Origin: UBA1563 sp037440065
GTDB taxonomy: Bacteria; Bacteroidota; Ignavibacteria; Ignavibacteriales; Ignavibacteriaceae
NCBI GenBank assembly: GCA_037440065.1
Contig: JBBIUV010000015.1
Span: 1,129,350-1,193,349, forward strand
Reading direction: 5' to 3'
Length of the DNA stretch: 64,000 bases
Below the pieces are notes generated by a model, which was given only the letters and a program-made list of their open reading frames with translations, was not told the DNA's origin and searched no databases. How positions within the stretch are numbered: the stretch's first letter is position 1; each line of letters begins with the position of its first letter. Positions 25,284 through 34,422 of the stretch are shown here, in pieces. The position numbers and the translations under genes were made by a program.

Positions 25284-26192
25284 ATGAAAATTGTTTTTTT
25301 TGGAACACCTGACTTTGCAATTCCCTCACTTCAAATTATTCTCGATCATGGACACGAAGTTGTTGTGGTAGTTACTGCGCCGGATAAACCTCGAGGTCGC
25401 GGAAAGCAGGTAACCTTTACTCCCATAAAAGAATTTGCGCTTGAACATTCAATAAAAGTTCTTCAACCTGAAAGTTTGAAGGATGAAAATTTTATCGCTA
25501 CGTTAAAAGAATTGAATGCAGAGCTTTTTATAGTTGTGGCTTTCCGAATCTTACCCAAAGAAATCTTTACGATGCCGAAATATGGATCATTTAATCTACA
25601 TGGGTCCTTGCTCCCAAAATATCGTGGGGCGGCTCCTATTCAATGGGCGCTAATTAATGGGGAAAAGATTACCGGTGTAACAACGTTTGCTTTAGCTGAA
25701 AAAGTTGATACCGGGAATGTTTATTTGAAAAAAGAAATCCCAATTGAAGCGAACGATGATTTTGGAACTCTACATGATAAACTGAGTTTACTAGGAAGTG
25801 AAGCTGTAGCTGAAACAGTTCAAATGATTACTACGCAATCATTTACGTTACTTCCTCAAGATAATACTCTTGCTTCTCCTGCTCCGAAGATCACCAAAGA
25901 ATTATGTGAAATTAATTGGGAGAAGGATGCGAAAGAGATTCATAACTTGGTGCGTGGACTTTCACCTTTTCCAGCCGCGTTTTTTGTCCATAAGCAAAAA
26001 ATATATAAAGTTTATAAAACGGAAGTTGTTGAAAGAAAACTTGCTCCCGGTGAATTTGTAGAATCTACTTCCGAGTTTGTTATCGGCTGTGGTAAAAATG
26101 GTTTGAGTATTAAGGAAATACAGCAGGAAGGAAAGAAGCGTTTGAAGATCGATGAATTTTTAAGAGGACACCGGTTTAATTCGGAATTGTAA
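25284..26192 (+). CDS. fmt: Methionyl-tRNA formyltransferase
   Basis: Formylates initiator Met-tRNA using 10-formyltetrahydrofolate. It has the formyltransferase N-terminal domain with the SLLPKYRGAAPIQWAL signature and catalytic Asn/His/Asp set (NLHGSLLPKYRG, DTGNV), then the C-terminal OB-like tRNA-binding domain (~205-300). 302 residues, slightly short but complete. It begins 6 nt after def. No strong RBS is visible, so coupling to def translation is likely. Confidence 0.97.
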   Translation: MKIVFFGTPDFAIPSLQIILDHGHEVVVVVTAPDKPRGRGKQVTFTPIKEFALEHSIKVLQPESLKDENFIATLKELNAELFIVVAFRILPKEIFTMPKYGSFNLHGSLLPKYRGAAPIQWALINGEKITGVTTFALAEKVDTGNVYLKKEIPIEANDDFGTLHDKLSLLGSEAVAETVQMITTQSFTLLPQDNTLASPAPKITKELCEINWEKDAKEIHNLVRGLSPFPAAFFVHKQKIYKVYKTEVVERKLAPGEFVESTSEFVIGCGKNGLSIKEIQQEGKKRLKIDEFLRGHRFNSEL

Positions 26193-26230
26193 ATGTGTTT
26201 TTTGTGTTGTAATGTTTAAAAGAGGATGTA

Positions 26231-27598
26231 ATGAATTATAAGAATAATATTTTAGAGGCCATCGGCAACACACCGTTAATAAAGTTGAACAAGGTCAACA
26301 GGGGATTGAAACCTTTGATCCTCGCAAAACTTGAATCGGCTAATCCCGGTGGAAGTGTTAAAGACCGTATCGGCGTTGCCATGTTAGATGATGCGGTTCA
26401 GCGCGGTGTAGTTAAACCTGGTGGAACTGTAGTAGAAGCAACAAGTGGGAATACCGGGATCGGTTTAGCCTTAGCTGCTGCCATCCGCGGCTTTCAATCT
26501 GTATTTGTTGTTACCGATAAAGTTAGTCACGAAAAAATTAATTACTTAAAGGCGCTTGGCGCGCAGGTAATCGTTTGTCCCAACGCGGTAAAACATGATA
26601 GTCCCGATTATTATGTTAATGTCGCGCGCAAGATCGCTGCCGAAACTCCGAACGCATTGTTCATGTATCAATACGCAAATCCGGCAAATCCAAAAATTCA
26701 TTACGAAACCACCGGCCCTGAAATTTGGGAACAAACCGATGGTAAGATCACTCATTTTGTTGCGGGACTTGGCACCGGAGGAACAATTAGCGGCGTTGGA
26801 AGATTTCTTAAAGAAAAAAATCCGAATATTAAAATCATCGGCGCTGATCCTGTTGGTTCAATTTTAAAGGAATATAAAAAAGATGGCAAACTTCGTGAAG
26901 GTGTTCCTTATTTTGTTGAAGGAATTGGGCAGGATTGTATCCCGGAGAATATCGACTTCTCTGTTATTGATGAAATTATAAATGTTTCCGACTTCGATTC
27001 TTTTTCCGTTTCCCGCGCATTGACAAAAGAAGAAGGAATTTTCTGCGGAGGCAGCACCGGAACAATTGCAAAAGCTGCACTAGAGATTTCGAAAGATTTA
27101 CCTGAAGATGCCATAATTGTTTTCATCGTTTGCGATACCGGTGAAAGATATTTAAGCAAAATGCATAGCGAAGAATGGTTGCGAGAAAAACGTCTTTTAA
27201 ATCGTGAAATGAAAACGTTAAGAGATTTATCAAACGCAAAGAAAAATGGTCCGGTAAAGAACTTGATCTTCTTGCAGGCAAAAGACAAAGTTCGTCATGC
27301 AATTGAAGTACTCAACACAAATGGTTTTTCACAAATCCCGGTGATTGAAAACGGGCAGTCGGTTGGAAGTCTTCGCGAAGCAAAAGTTATGGCGAGTCTG
27401 GTAGATGATCATACACTGCTTGATGCAACGGTTGAAGAAGTTATGGGAGCTTCTTTCCCATCACTTGATGAAAAAACCGATCTGCAAATTGTGAAAAAAC
27501 ACTTGGCGGAGTCGCCCGCTGTTTTGGTTTTGGAATTCGGACGAATCATTGACATTGTTACGCGTTACGATATCATCGAATACGCTTCATCATTATAA
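26231..27598 (+). CDS. Cystathionine beta-synthase
   Basis: PLP enzyme of fold type II that condenses serine (or activated serine) with homocysteine to cystathionine. The PLP Lys is K44 in NPGGSVKDR, and the phosphate-binding TSGNTGIG loop follows. GLGTGGTISG is the second phosphate loop. Residues ~335-455 form a C-terminal CBS-domain pair, which marks cystathionine beta-synthase rather than plain O-acetylserine sulfhydrylase. RBS AGAGGA is well placed. It is paired with cystathionine gamma-synthase/lyase downstream, together a transsulfuration module. Confidence 0.93.
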   Translation: MNYKNNILEAIGNTPLIKLNKVNRGLKPLILAKLESANPGGSVKDRIGVAMLDDAVQRGVVKPGGTVVEATSGNTGIGLALAAAIRGFQSVFVVTDKVSHEKINYLKALGAQVIVCPNAVKHDSPDYYVNVARKIAAETPNALFMYQYANPANPKIHYETTGPEIWEQTDGKITHFVAGLGTGGTISGVGRFLKEKNPNIKIIGADPVGSILKEYKKDGKLREGVPYFVEGIGQDCIPENIDFSVIDEIINVSDFDSFSVSRALTKEEGIFCGGSTGTIAKAALEISKDLPEDAIIVFIVCDTGERYLSKMHSEEWLREKRLLNREMKTLRDLSNAKKNGPVKNLIFLQAKDKVRHAIEVLNTNGFSQIPVIENGQSVGSLREAKVMASLVDDHTLLDATVEEVMGASFPSLDEKTDLQIVKKHLAESPAVLVLEFGRIIDIVTRYDIIEYASSL

Positions 27599-27615
27599 TC
27601 TTTGAAAGGAACAAT

Positions 27616-28749
27616 ATGGGATTTTCAACCGACGCAATTCATGCCGGACAAAAAGCCGATTTAGAAACCGGTGCGGTAATTACTCCGGTTTATCTTACAT
27701 CCACTTATCACCAACCAGAACTTGGTGTCCATAAAGGTTATGAATATGGACGCACACACAATTTAACGCGAGCGGCACTTGAAGCGAACATTGCTACGCT
27801 TGAAAAAGGAAAGTATGGAATCGCTTTTGCCTCTGGATTAGCTGCAATTCATTCGTTAATGTCGTTGCTCAAAAGCGGCGATCATGTCATCGTGACTGAT
27901 AATGTGTACGGTGGAACTTACCGTCTATTTGAATTGGTAATGACTGACTTCGGTATTTCTTTTTCGTGGGTTGATACATCGGATGTGAAAAATATTCTAG
28001 CCGAAATTAAACCAACTACAAAAATGGTTTATGTTGAGACCCCAACAAATCCGATGTTAACATTAACCGATCTGGAAGCGGTTGCAAAACTTTGTAAAGA
28101 AAAAAATCTCATTAGTGTAGTTGATAACACCTTTATGAGCCCTTATTTCCAACGTCCGATTGAGTTGGGCATTGACATTGTTTTGCATAGTACAACAAAA
28201 TATTTAAACGGACACAGCGATATTATCGGCGGAATAGTTGTAACCGGTGACGAGAAAATTCACGAGCGTTTGCGCTACATTCAAAACGCTGCGGGTGGCG
28301 TTCCATCGCCATTTGATTGCTGGCTTACACTTCGCTCTACAAAAACACTCGCAGTGAGAATGGATCGACATAACGAAAATGCGATGAAAATTGCCCTCTA
28401 TCTGAAAAAACACCCGAAGGTGAAAAAAGTTTTTTATCCTGGTTTCCCGGAGCATCCGCAGCATGAACTTGCGAAGAAACAAATGTCGGGTTTTGGCGGT
28501 ATGATCTCCGTGGAGTTCGATACATTTGAAACGGCAAAACAATTTTTAAATAACGCGAAAGTTTTTACACTCGCAGAAAGTCTTGGTGGAGTTGAGAGTC
28601 TTTTATGTCATCCGATCTCGATGACACATGCATCGGTTCCAAAAGAGAAACGGGAAAAATTTGGGTTAACGGAAAAGCTTGTGCGCTTCTCCGTTGGGAT
28701 TGAAGATGTTGAAGATTTGATTGCAGATATTGAACAGGCGATTAAATAA
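27616..28749 (+). CDS. Cystathionine gamma-synthase/gamma-lyase
   Basis: Fold-type I PLP enzyme of the Cys/Met metabolism family, 377 residues. Conserved parts: YEYGRTHNLTRAALE, the PLP Lys K195 in HSTTKYLNGHSD, and SLGGVESLLCHP near the C-terminus. It can catalyse cystathionine gamma-elimination to cysteine or gamma-replacement; the adjacent cystathionine beta-synthase favours the lyase (reverse transsulfuration) direction, but sequence alone does not settle it. AAAGGA precedes the ATG. It follows the CBS gene by 17 nt. Confidence 0.93.
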   Translation: MGFSTDAIHAGQKADLETGAVITPVYLTSTYHQPELGVHKGYEYGRTHNLTRAALEANIATLEKGKYGIAFASGLAAIHSLMSLLKSGDHVIVTDNVYGGTYRLFELVMTDFGISFSWVDTSDVKNILAEIKPTTKMVYVETPTNPMLTLTDLEAVAKLCKEKNLISVVDNTFMSPYFQRPIELGIDIVLHSTTKYLNGHSDIIGGIVVTGDEKIHERLRYIQNAAGGVPSPFDCWLTLRSTKTLAVRMDRHNENAMKIALYLKKHPKVKKVFYPGFPEHPQHELAKKQMSGFGGMISVEFDTFETAKQFLNNAKVFTLAESLGGVESLLCHPISMTHASVPKEKREKFGLTEKLVRFSVGIEDVEDLIADIEQAIK

Positions 28750-28754
28750 ATCAG

Positions 28755-29765
28755 ATGTTCATTCACGAAAATTATAATCTCCAAAACAAAAATTCTTTCG
28801 GGCTGAATGTATCGGCAAAATATTTTTGTGAAGTTGAATCATTAGTTGAGTTTAGAGAAATAGTAGTAAAAATGGAGGGAGTGAAAGTTTTATTTCTCGG
28901 CGGCGGAAGCAATATCCTTTTTACAAAAAACTTTGATGGCTTCGTTCTTCAATACAACCGCAAGGGAATGAATACACTTGATGAAGACAAGGATTCTATT
29001 TTATTAGAAGTTTTCGCCGGCGAGCTGTGGGATGATTTTGTTGCTTTTTGCGTTCGGAATAATTATTACGGAATTGAAAACATGTCTTTAATTCCGGGTA
29101 CAATTGGAGCCGCACCAATTCAGAATATCGGTGCTTACGGACAAGAACTAAAGGATGTTTTTTTTGCAGCGAACGGAATTTATTTAGAAAATTTTGAAGA
29201 AAAAACCTTCTTTAAAAGCGGTTGTAATTTCGATTATCGCTCCAGTATTTTCAAACATGAACTAAAGAATAAATTTCTTATCACTTCAGTCGTTTTTCGG
29301 TTGAAAAAATCTCATCAGCTAAACACACATTACGGTTCGATTGAGCAAGAGTTAAAAAATATGGGGAAGAAAAATCCCACATTAACCGACATCAGAAATA
29401 TTGTCATTAAAATCCGGCAGGAAAAACTCCCCGATCCCAAAGTGCTTGGAAACTGCGGAAGTTTTTTCAAAAATCCCGAAATAGAAAAAGTTCATTTTGA
29501 AAAGTTATATAACCTTTATCCTTCGCTTAAAGGATTTCCCGTTTCTGAAAGCACCGTCAAAATTCCCGCCGGCTGGTTGATCGAACAAACCGGATGGAAA
29601 GGAAGGAGAATCGGAAATGTTGGAGTGCATGAGCATCAAGCCCTTGTAATTGTTAATTACGGCGATGCTTCCGGTGAGGAACTACTGCATTTAGCCGGCT
29701 TAATTAAAGAAGATGTTTACAAAAGATTTGAAATTCAACTTGAAGAAGAAGTTAATATCATTTAA
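28755..29765 (+). CDS. murB: UDP-N-acetylmuramate dehydrogenase
   Basis: Reduces UDP-GlcNAc-enolpyruvate to UDP-MurNAc in peptidoglycan synthesis, using NADPH and FAD. FAD-binding motifs GGGSNILF and IPGTIGAAPIQNIGAYGQE are clear. The active-site Ser lies in NCGSFFKNP. The type I (E. coli-like) C-terminal domain, with AGWLIEQTGWKGRRIG and HEHQALVIVN, is present. 336 residues, full length. It starts 5 nt after the preceding gene with no clear RBS, suggesting coupling. Confidence 0.96.
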   Translation: MFIHENYNLQNKNSFGLNVSAKYFCEVESLVEFREIVVKMEGVKVLFLGGGSNILFTKNFDGFVLQYNRKGMNTLDEDKDSILLEVFAGELWDDFVAFCVRNNYYGIENMSLIPGTIGAAPIQNIGAYGQELKDVFFAANGIYLENFEEKTFFKSGCNFDYRSSIFKHELKNKFLITSVVFRLKKSHQLNTHYGSIEQELKNMGKKNPTLTDIRNIVIKIRQEKLPDPKVLGNCGSFFKNPEIEKVHFEKLYNLYPSLKGFPVSESTVKIPAGWLIEQTGWKGRRIGNVGVHEHQALVIVNYGDASGEELLHLAGLIKEDVYKRFEIQLEEEVNII

Positions 29766-29833
29766 CAAAACTTTTTTACCGCCCCCATTTTCTGTAAATT
29801 TCACCATCAAATTAGAGAGAAAAAGAGAACCGT

Positions 29834-30976
29834 TTGTTAAAGTTCGTTTTAGAAACGCAAGAAGGAAAAGCAAGAGCCGGATATTTTGAGACCGCACATG
29901 GAGTTGTTCAGACTCCTATTTTTATGCCCGTCGGCACGCAAGGCACGGTTAAAGCGGTTAATCAATCTCAACTTGCAGAAGATATTAAAGCGCAAATAAT
30001 TTTAGGAAACACCTACCATCTTTACTTGCGCCCCGGTACCGATATTTTAGAAGAAGCCGGAGGACTGCACAAGTTTATGAACTGGCAAAAACCGATTCTT
30101 ACAGACAGCGGCGGTTTCCAAGTTTTCAGTTTATCGGAATTGCGTAAATTGAAAAAAGATGGTGTTGAATTCCGCTCTCATCTCGACGGTTCAAAACATT
30201 TTTTCACTCCCGAAAAAGTAATTGGAATTGAACGAAGTATCGGCTCCGATATTATGATGGTTTTAGATGAATGCACGCCCTTTCCATGCGATTATGCTTA
30301 CGCTAAAAAATCTAAAGAACTGACTTCCGCCTGGGCAATCCTTAATAAGGAAGCGTTTGATAAATCAACTCCGCTTTACGGACATGAGCAATTTCTCTTT
30401 GGCATTATTCAAGGAAGTGTTTATAAGGATTTGCGCGAGGAATCAGCTGCGGATTTAACTAAATTAGATTTTGACGGTTACGCAATCGGTGGTTTGGCGG
30501 TGGGTGAACCTACGGAAACGATGTACGAATTGGTTAATTTTACAACCGATTTAATGCCGGAACAGAAACCGAGATATTTAATGGGAGTCGGGAGACCTGA
30601 GAATATCCTTGAGGGGATTGAACGCGGCATTGACATGTTTGATTGCGTGATGCCGACAAGAAACGCACGGAACTCTTATTTGTTCACATCTAACGGAATT
30701 CTCTCGATGCGGAACAATAAGTACAAGAATGATTTTTCTCCTCTTGACGAAGCGTGCGATTGTTACACGTGTAAAAACTTTACAAGAGCTTATTTGCGGC
30801 ATTTGTTTATCGCAAAAGAAATTTTAGCTTTGGAACTGGCATCCGTACATAATTTACACTTTTACCTTAATCTGGTAACGGAAGCAAGAAAAAATATTTT
30901 AAACGGAACTTATAAAACCTGGAAGGAATCGATCCTTCCGAAAATTTCACAACAAAAAACAATAATGGAGAACTAA
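29834..30976 (+). CDS. tgt: Queuine tRNA-guanine transglycosylase
   Basis: Exchanges guanine 34 for a 7-deazaguanine (preQ1) in GU(N)-anticodon tRNAs. The barrel motifs DSGGFQVFSLSELRKLKKDG and GGLAVGEP, the catalytic Asp region MFDCVMPTRNARN, and the zinc site CDCYTCKNFTRAYLRH are all present. 380 residues. TTG start gives the conserved N-terminus LKFVLETQEGKARAG. Directly abuts yajC, the common tgt-yajC order. Confidence 0.96.
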   Translation: MLKFVLETQEGKARAGYFETAHGVVQTPIFMPVGTQGTVKAVNQSQLAEDIKAQIILGNTYHLYLRPGTDILEEAGGLHKFMNWQKPILTDSGGFQVFSLSELRKLKKDGVEFRSHLDGSKHFFTPEKVIGIERSIGSDIMMVLDECTPFPCDYAYAKKSKELTSAWAILNKEAFDKSTPLYGHEQFLFGIIQGSVYKDLREESAADLTKLDFDGYAIGGLAVGEPTETMYELVNFTTDLMPEQKPRYLMGVGRPENILEGIERGIDMFDCVMPTRNARNSYLFTSNGILSMRNNKYKNDFSPLDEACDCYTCKNFTRAYLRHLFIAKEILALELASVHNLHFYLNLVTEARKNILNGTYKTWKESILPKISQQKTIMEN

Positions 30977-31297
30977 ATGAATTATTTTATAGCTATGGCT
31001 CCTCCTCCCGGACAAGACGGCGGCGGAAGTATGGTAAGCACCCTAATCATGTTCGGTGCTATTTTCGCAATTTTTTATTTTATGATCATTCGTCCGCAGC
31101 AGAAACGTGCTAAAGAAAAGGAAAAACTTATCAACGCCATTCAAAAAGGTGATAAAGTTATTACGTTAAGCGGAATTCACGGAACCGTTGATACCGTTGA
31201 AGAAAAAACCATTCTTCTAAAAGTTTCAGACAACGTTAAAATGAAGTTTGAGAAATCTGCAATCGGCGTTGTTACTCAAGCTAAAGAAGGAAATTAA
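30977..31297 (+). CDS. yajC: Preprotein translocase subunit YajC
   Basis: 106 residues with a single transmembrane helix (~18-38, MVSTLIMFGAIFAIFYFMII) followed by the conserved RPQQKRAKEKEKLINAIQKG and GDKVITLSGIHGTV. YajC associates with SecDF in the Sec translocon. The ATG begins immediately after the tgt stop. The N-terminal MAPPPGQDGGG loop is usual for the family in this group. Confidence 0.95.
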   Translation: MNYFIAMAPPPGQDGGGSMVSTLIMFGAIFAIFYFMIIRPQQKRAKEKEKLINAIQKGDKVITLSGIHGTVDTVEEKTILLKVSDNVKMKFEKSAIGVVTQAKEGN

Positions 31298-31306
31298 GAA
31301 TTACAC

Positions 31307-31395
31307 GTTGAGTTGTTTAACGGTTGATTTGTTGAAGGAAGGATTGTTCTAAGAGCCCTTCTTACCTAGACATTTCAACCTCTCAACAATTCAAC
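31307..31395. repeat. Long imperfect inverted repeat between yajC and ribBA
   Basis: The 26-nt arm at 31307-31332 (beginning GTTGAGTTGTTT) pairs with 31370-31395 (ending CAACAATTCAAC) at 20 of 26 positions around a 37-nt loop. It fills most of the 150-nt gap. It could be a mobile palindromic remnant or a leader structure; no FMN-riboswitch features are present. Confidence 0.6.
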
Positions 31396-31448
31396 TTTTA
31401 CGTACTGGAAATCAAAGATAAAAAAGTAGAAGCAAAGGTATCCGCACT

Positions 31449-32663
31449 ATGTTTTGTAACGTTGACGAAGCAATTGAAGAAATAAAAAACGGTAGGATCA
31501 TCATCGTTGTTGATGACGAAGACCGAGAGAACGAAGGCGATTTTGTTTGTGCCGCGGAGTTTGTTACTCCCGAAATAATCAATTTCATGATAACAAAGGG
31601 AAGGGGATTGGTCTGTGTTTCTCTTACCGGCAAACGGCTGAGCGAACTTGATCTTCCGTTAATGGTTGATGAAAATTCTGCTTTGCACGGAACGCAATTC
31701 ACCGTTACGGTTGATGCGGTGGAAGGAACGACGACCGGAATTTCTGCTGCAGATAGAGCCGTCACGATCAAAAAAATGATCGATCCGAATTCAAGAAGAA
31801 ATGATTTCGCCGTTCCCGGACATATCTTTCCCCTTCGTGCGATGGATGAAGGGGTTCTTCGCCGTGCGGGACACACCGAAGCAGTTGTTGATCTTTGCGC
31901 AATTGCCGGTTTAACTCACGCCGGAGTTCTTTGTGAAATTTTGCAAGACAACGGTGAGATGGCGAGGGTTCCTCAATTGATAGAACTTGCAGAAAAATTT
32001 AATCTGAAAATTCTTACCGTAAAAGACCTCATTCATTACCGCCTAAGAAAAGAATCACTTGTTGAAAAAGTTACCGAAGTAAAACTTCCCACCTCGAAGG
32101 GGAATTTTAAAATGGTTCTTTTTGAAAATAAAATTGAAAAGAAAGAACACCTTGCATTAGTCAAAGGAGAAATTGATCCTGATAAACCGGTACTTGTTCG
32201 CATGCATTCCGAATGTTTGACCGGTGACGTTTTTCATTCTTTACGATGCGACTGCCACGATCAGCTTAACAGTGCAATCGATATGATTGAAAAAGAAGGA
32301 GCCGGAGTTGTTGTTTATATGCGTCAGGAAGGGCGGGGAATAGGATTAACGAATAAACTCCGTGCATATAATCTGCAAGACGAAGGAAAAGATACTGTTG
32401 AAGCGAACGAAGCGCTTGGTTTCCGTGCAGATTTAAGAGACTACGGCATCGGCGCACAAATACTGCTTCATCTTGGTATCCGTAAAATTAAATTGCTAAC
32501 GAATAATCCGAAAAAAGTTGTCGGTTTAAAAGGTTACGATCTTGAAATTGTTGAACGCGTTCCAATCGAAATCCTTCCAAACGAAAACAATCTTCGCTAC
32601 CTTGAAACCAAAAGAGATAAAATGGGGCATTTAATTTTGAATGGGAAGGGGAAGAAAAAATAA
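31449..32663 (+). CDS. ribBA: Bifunctional DHBP synthase / GTP cyclohydrolase II
   Basis: Catalyses two entry steps of riboflavin synthesis. The N-terminal RibB half (1-200) has DDEDRENEGDF and GHTEAVVDL. The C-terminal RibA half (205-404) has MHSECLTGDVFHSLRCDCHDQL (zinc Cys triad, split here for length: ECLTGDVF and RCDCH) and RQEGRGIGL. Both active sites look complete. Transcription may be independent of yajC because of the structured gap upstream. Confidence 0.96.
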   Translation: MFCNVDEAIEEIKNGRIIIVVDDEDRENEGDFVCAAEFVTPEIINFMITKGRGLVCVSLTGKRLSELDLPLMVDENSALHGTQFTVTVDAVEGTTTGISAADRAVTIKKMIDPNSRRNDFAVPGHIFPLRAMDEGVLRRAGHTEAVVDLCAIAGLTHAGVLCEILQDNGEMARVPQLIELAEKFNLKILTVKDLIHYRLRKESLVEKVTEVKLPTSKGNFKMVLFENKIEKKEHLALVKGEIDPDKPVLVRMHSECLTGDVFHSLRCDCHDQLNSAIDMIEKEGAGVVVYMRQEGRGIGLTNKLRAYNLQDEGKDTVEANEALGFRADLRDYGIGAQILLHLGIRKIKLLTNNPKKVVGLKGYDLEIVERVPIEILPNENNLRYLETKRDKMGHLILNGKGKKK

Positions 32664-32782
32664 ATTTGTTGTGTCGAAATTAATGTAGCGTCTCTATTAA
32701 TGGATTAGCCTTCCAAACAATTCACATATAGGCAATATATTTATCCGTCACTGATCACGATAATTTTAAAGAAAACGACAAA

Positions 32783-34408
32783 TCACTTCACCACAATCAT
32801 CTTTTTCATCTCATGAATATTTCCGGCGGTTAACCCGTAGAAATAAATTCCCGAAGCTAAATTCTTCGCGTTAAAAAATATTTCATGCTGTCCGGCTGAT
32901 TTGTATTCGTTTACTAAAACTTCAACCTCTTTCCCAAGCACATCATAAACTTTTAAAGTAACAAAACTTTCTTCTTTCAAATTATAAAGAATTGATGTGG
33001 TAGGATTAAAAGGATTTGGAAAATTTTGGTACAACTGAAAATCGTAAACCTTTGTTGGCTCATCCTTAATATCGGTTACACTTAATGTGTCGGTGATTCT
33101 TGTTGTATATACACTCAGTTTTCCGCTGTTTAGTCTCATCCAAATCGGATAGATTTTTTTGTCGTACGCTGCAATGTTTGTATAATCTCCAAAAAAGACT
33201 GAAGAAGTCGGCATAAAAGAGGATTCGCTTATCTGGTAGTTTTCAAAACTCTCGCCGCTGTTTGTAGATTTCGCAAGGTAAACATCTGTTGCGTATCCGC
33301 TGGTATTTCTTCTATCATAAAAAACCGCGTAAAGCGTTCCCGTCGTTTGGTCAATCGTCATCCATGGAAAAAATTGGTGGCGTGTTGTCTTGTCGTTGTT
33401 CACGCGTACTACGTTGCCCCACGTATTTCCGCCGTCAGTTGATTTTATTACATAAACATCGGAGTTGTCGGTTCCGTTTCTTTGGTCACCCCAACAAACA
33501 TAAATATTTCCTCTTGTTGATGCTGCACTTGTATCGCATAAGGTTATCGGCAATCCGTTGCAGCGATTAATTCCAGGGATCATGAAATCCCAGCCACCCG
33601 GCTGCGAAGTAACATAAACATCTTTTCCAAAAGTTAATCCGCCGTCAAGCGATTTATCAAACATAATCCCAAGTGGACCCGACCACGCAACGTAAACTTC
33701 TCCGTTTGGTCCAACCGTGGGAACAGCTCCTTCAACAGTGTTGTCTTCATCGATGCAATCACCTCCTTTATCACTAACACGGACAGCGTTCGACCAGGTA
33801 TTTCCCTGATCGGTTGAACGGGAAAAGAGGATTCTTGTGCTGTCTCCCTTTACAGATGAACCGTATTTGTCAAATTCCGTCCAGCTTGCGTAGAGATTAT
33901 TTTTGTATTGAGAATGAAGATCAACGGCAAGCCATTCTTTATCTTGCTGTTTAGGAGGATTGTGAAAAATGCCCGTTCCGTCGTTCCAGGTTTTTCCATT
34001 GTCGGTCGATTTTTGGACAACAATTCTGTCTATCCAATTTGCCGAAACATATCCAGGATAAGAAAGATGCGCGAAATATAAATTTCCTAATCCGTCATAA
34101 ATAACACAAGGATCACCCCAAACACCAAGTGAAGAAGTAAGGGATTTTTGCGTCCAGGTTTGTGCAGAATCGGATGAATAGAAATGATAACTGATATTTG
34201 CACCTGCCGCAACTTGTGCCGGATTCTTCGGATTAATTGCTATAGCAACTTCTTCGGCATCGGTCGTTGAGGCAGCGTCTACACGAATGTTTTTAAATTG
34301 CGCCGACAGAGAGAAGGAGAGAAGAAGTGAAACGAAAATCATTCTTTTCAAGTTTCCAAATCTTTCAATCCTTTGCAGTAGCCTGATATCATTTTTTATC
34401 TTTTTCAT
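32783..34408 (-). CDS. BNR/sialidase-like beta-propeller protein with T9SS sorting domain
   Basis: 541 residues. Six Asp-box-like motifs of the S-x-D-x-G-x-T-W type (STDNGKTW, STDQGNTW, STDGGNTW and others) indicate a sialidase-fold propeller. No sialidase catalytic Arg triad is obvious, so an adhesive or scaffold role is likely. The C-terminus has NFPNPFNPTTS and ends KKMIVVK. The ATG at 34408 has AGGAG upstream; a more compact signal peptide would begin at 34342 (MIFVSLLLSFSLSAQ). It follows the larger propeller gene in the same direction with a 14-nt gap. Confidence 0.85.
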   Translation of the reverse strand: MKKIKNDIRLLQRIERFGNLKRMIFVSLLLSFSLSAQFKNIRVDAASTTDAEEVAIAINPKNPAQVAAGANISYHFYSSDSAQTWTQKSLTSSLGVWGDPCVIYDGLGNLYFAHLSYPGYVSANWIDRIVVQKSTDNGKTWNDGTGIFHNPPKQQDKEWLAVDLHSQYKNNLYASWTEFDKYGSSVKGDSTRILFSRSTDQGNTWSNAVRVSDKGGDCIDEDNTVEGAVPTVGPNGEVYVAWSGPLGIMFDKSLDGGLTFGKDVYVTSQPGGWDFMIPGINRCNGLPITLCDTSAASTRGNIYVCWGDQRNGTDNSDVYVIKSTDGGNTWGNVVRVNNDKTTRHQFFPWMTIDQTTGTLYAVFYDRRNTSGYATDVYLAKSTNSGESFENYQISESSFMPTSSVFFGDYTNIAAYDKKIYPIWMRLNSGKLSVYTTRITDTLSVTDIKDEPTKVYDFQLYQNFPNPFNPTTSILYNLKEESFVTLKVYDVLGKEVEVLVNEYKSAGQHEIFFNAKNLASGIYFYGLTAGNIHEMKKMIVVK

Positions 34409-34422
34409 TTTGTTCTCGACTC

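Noticed and set aside
31298..31448. FMN riboswitch upstream of ribBA
   Set aside because: No conserved FMN-riboswitch core (such as AGGGGCA and the GGCGGTGAAA-type segment) is present.
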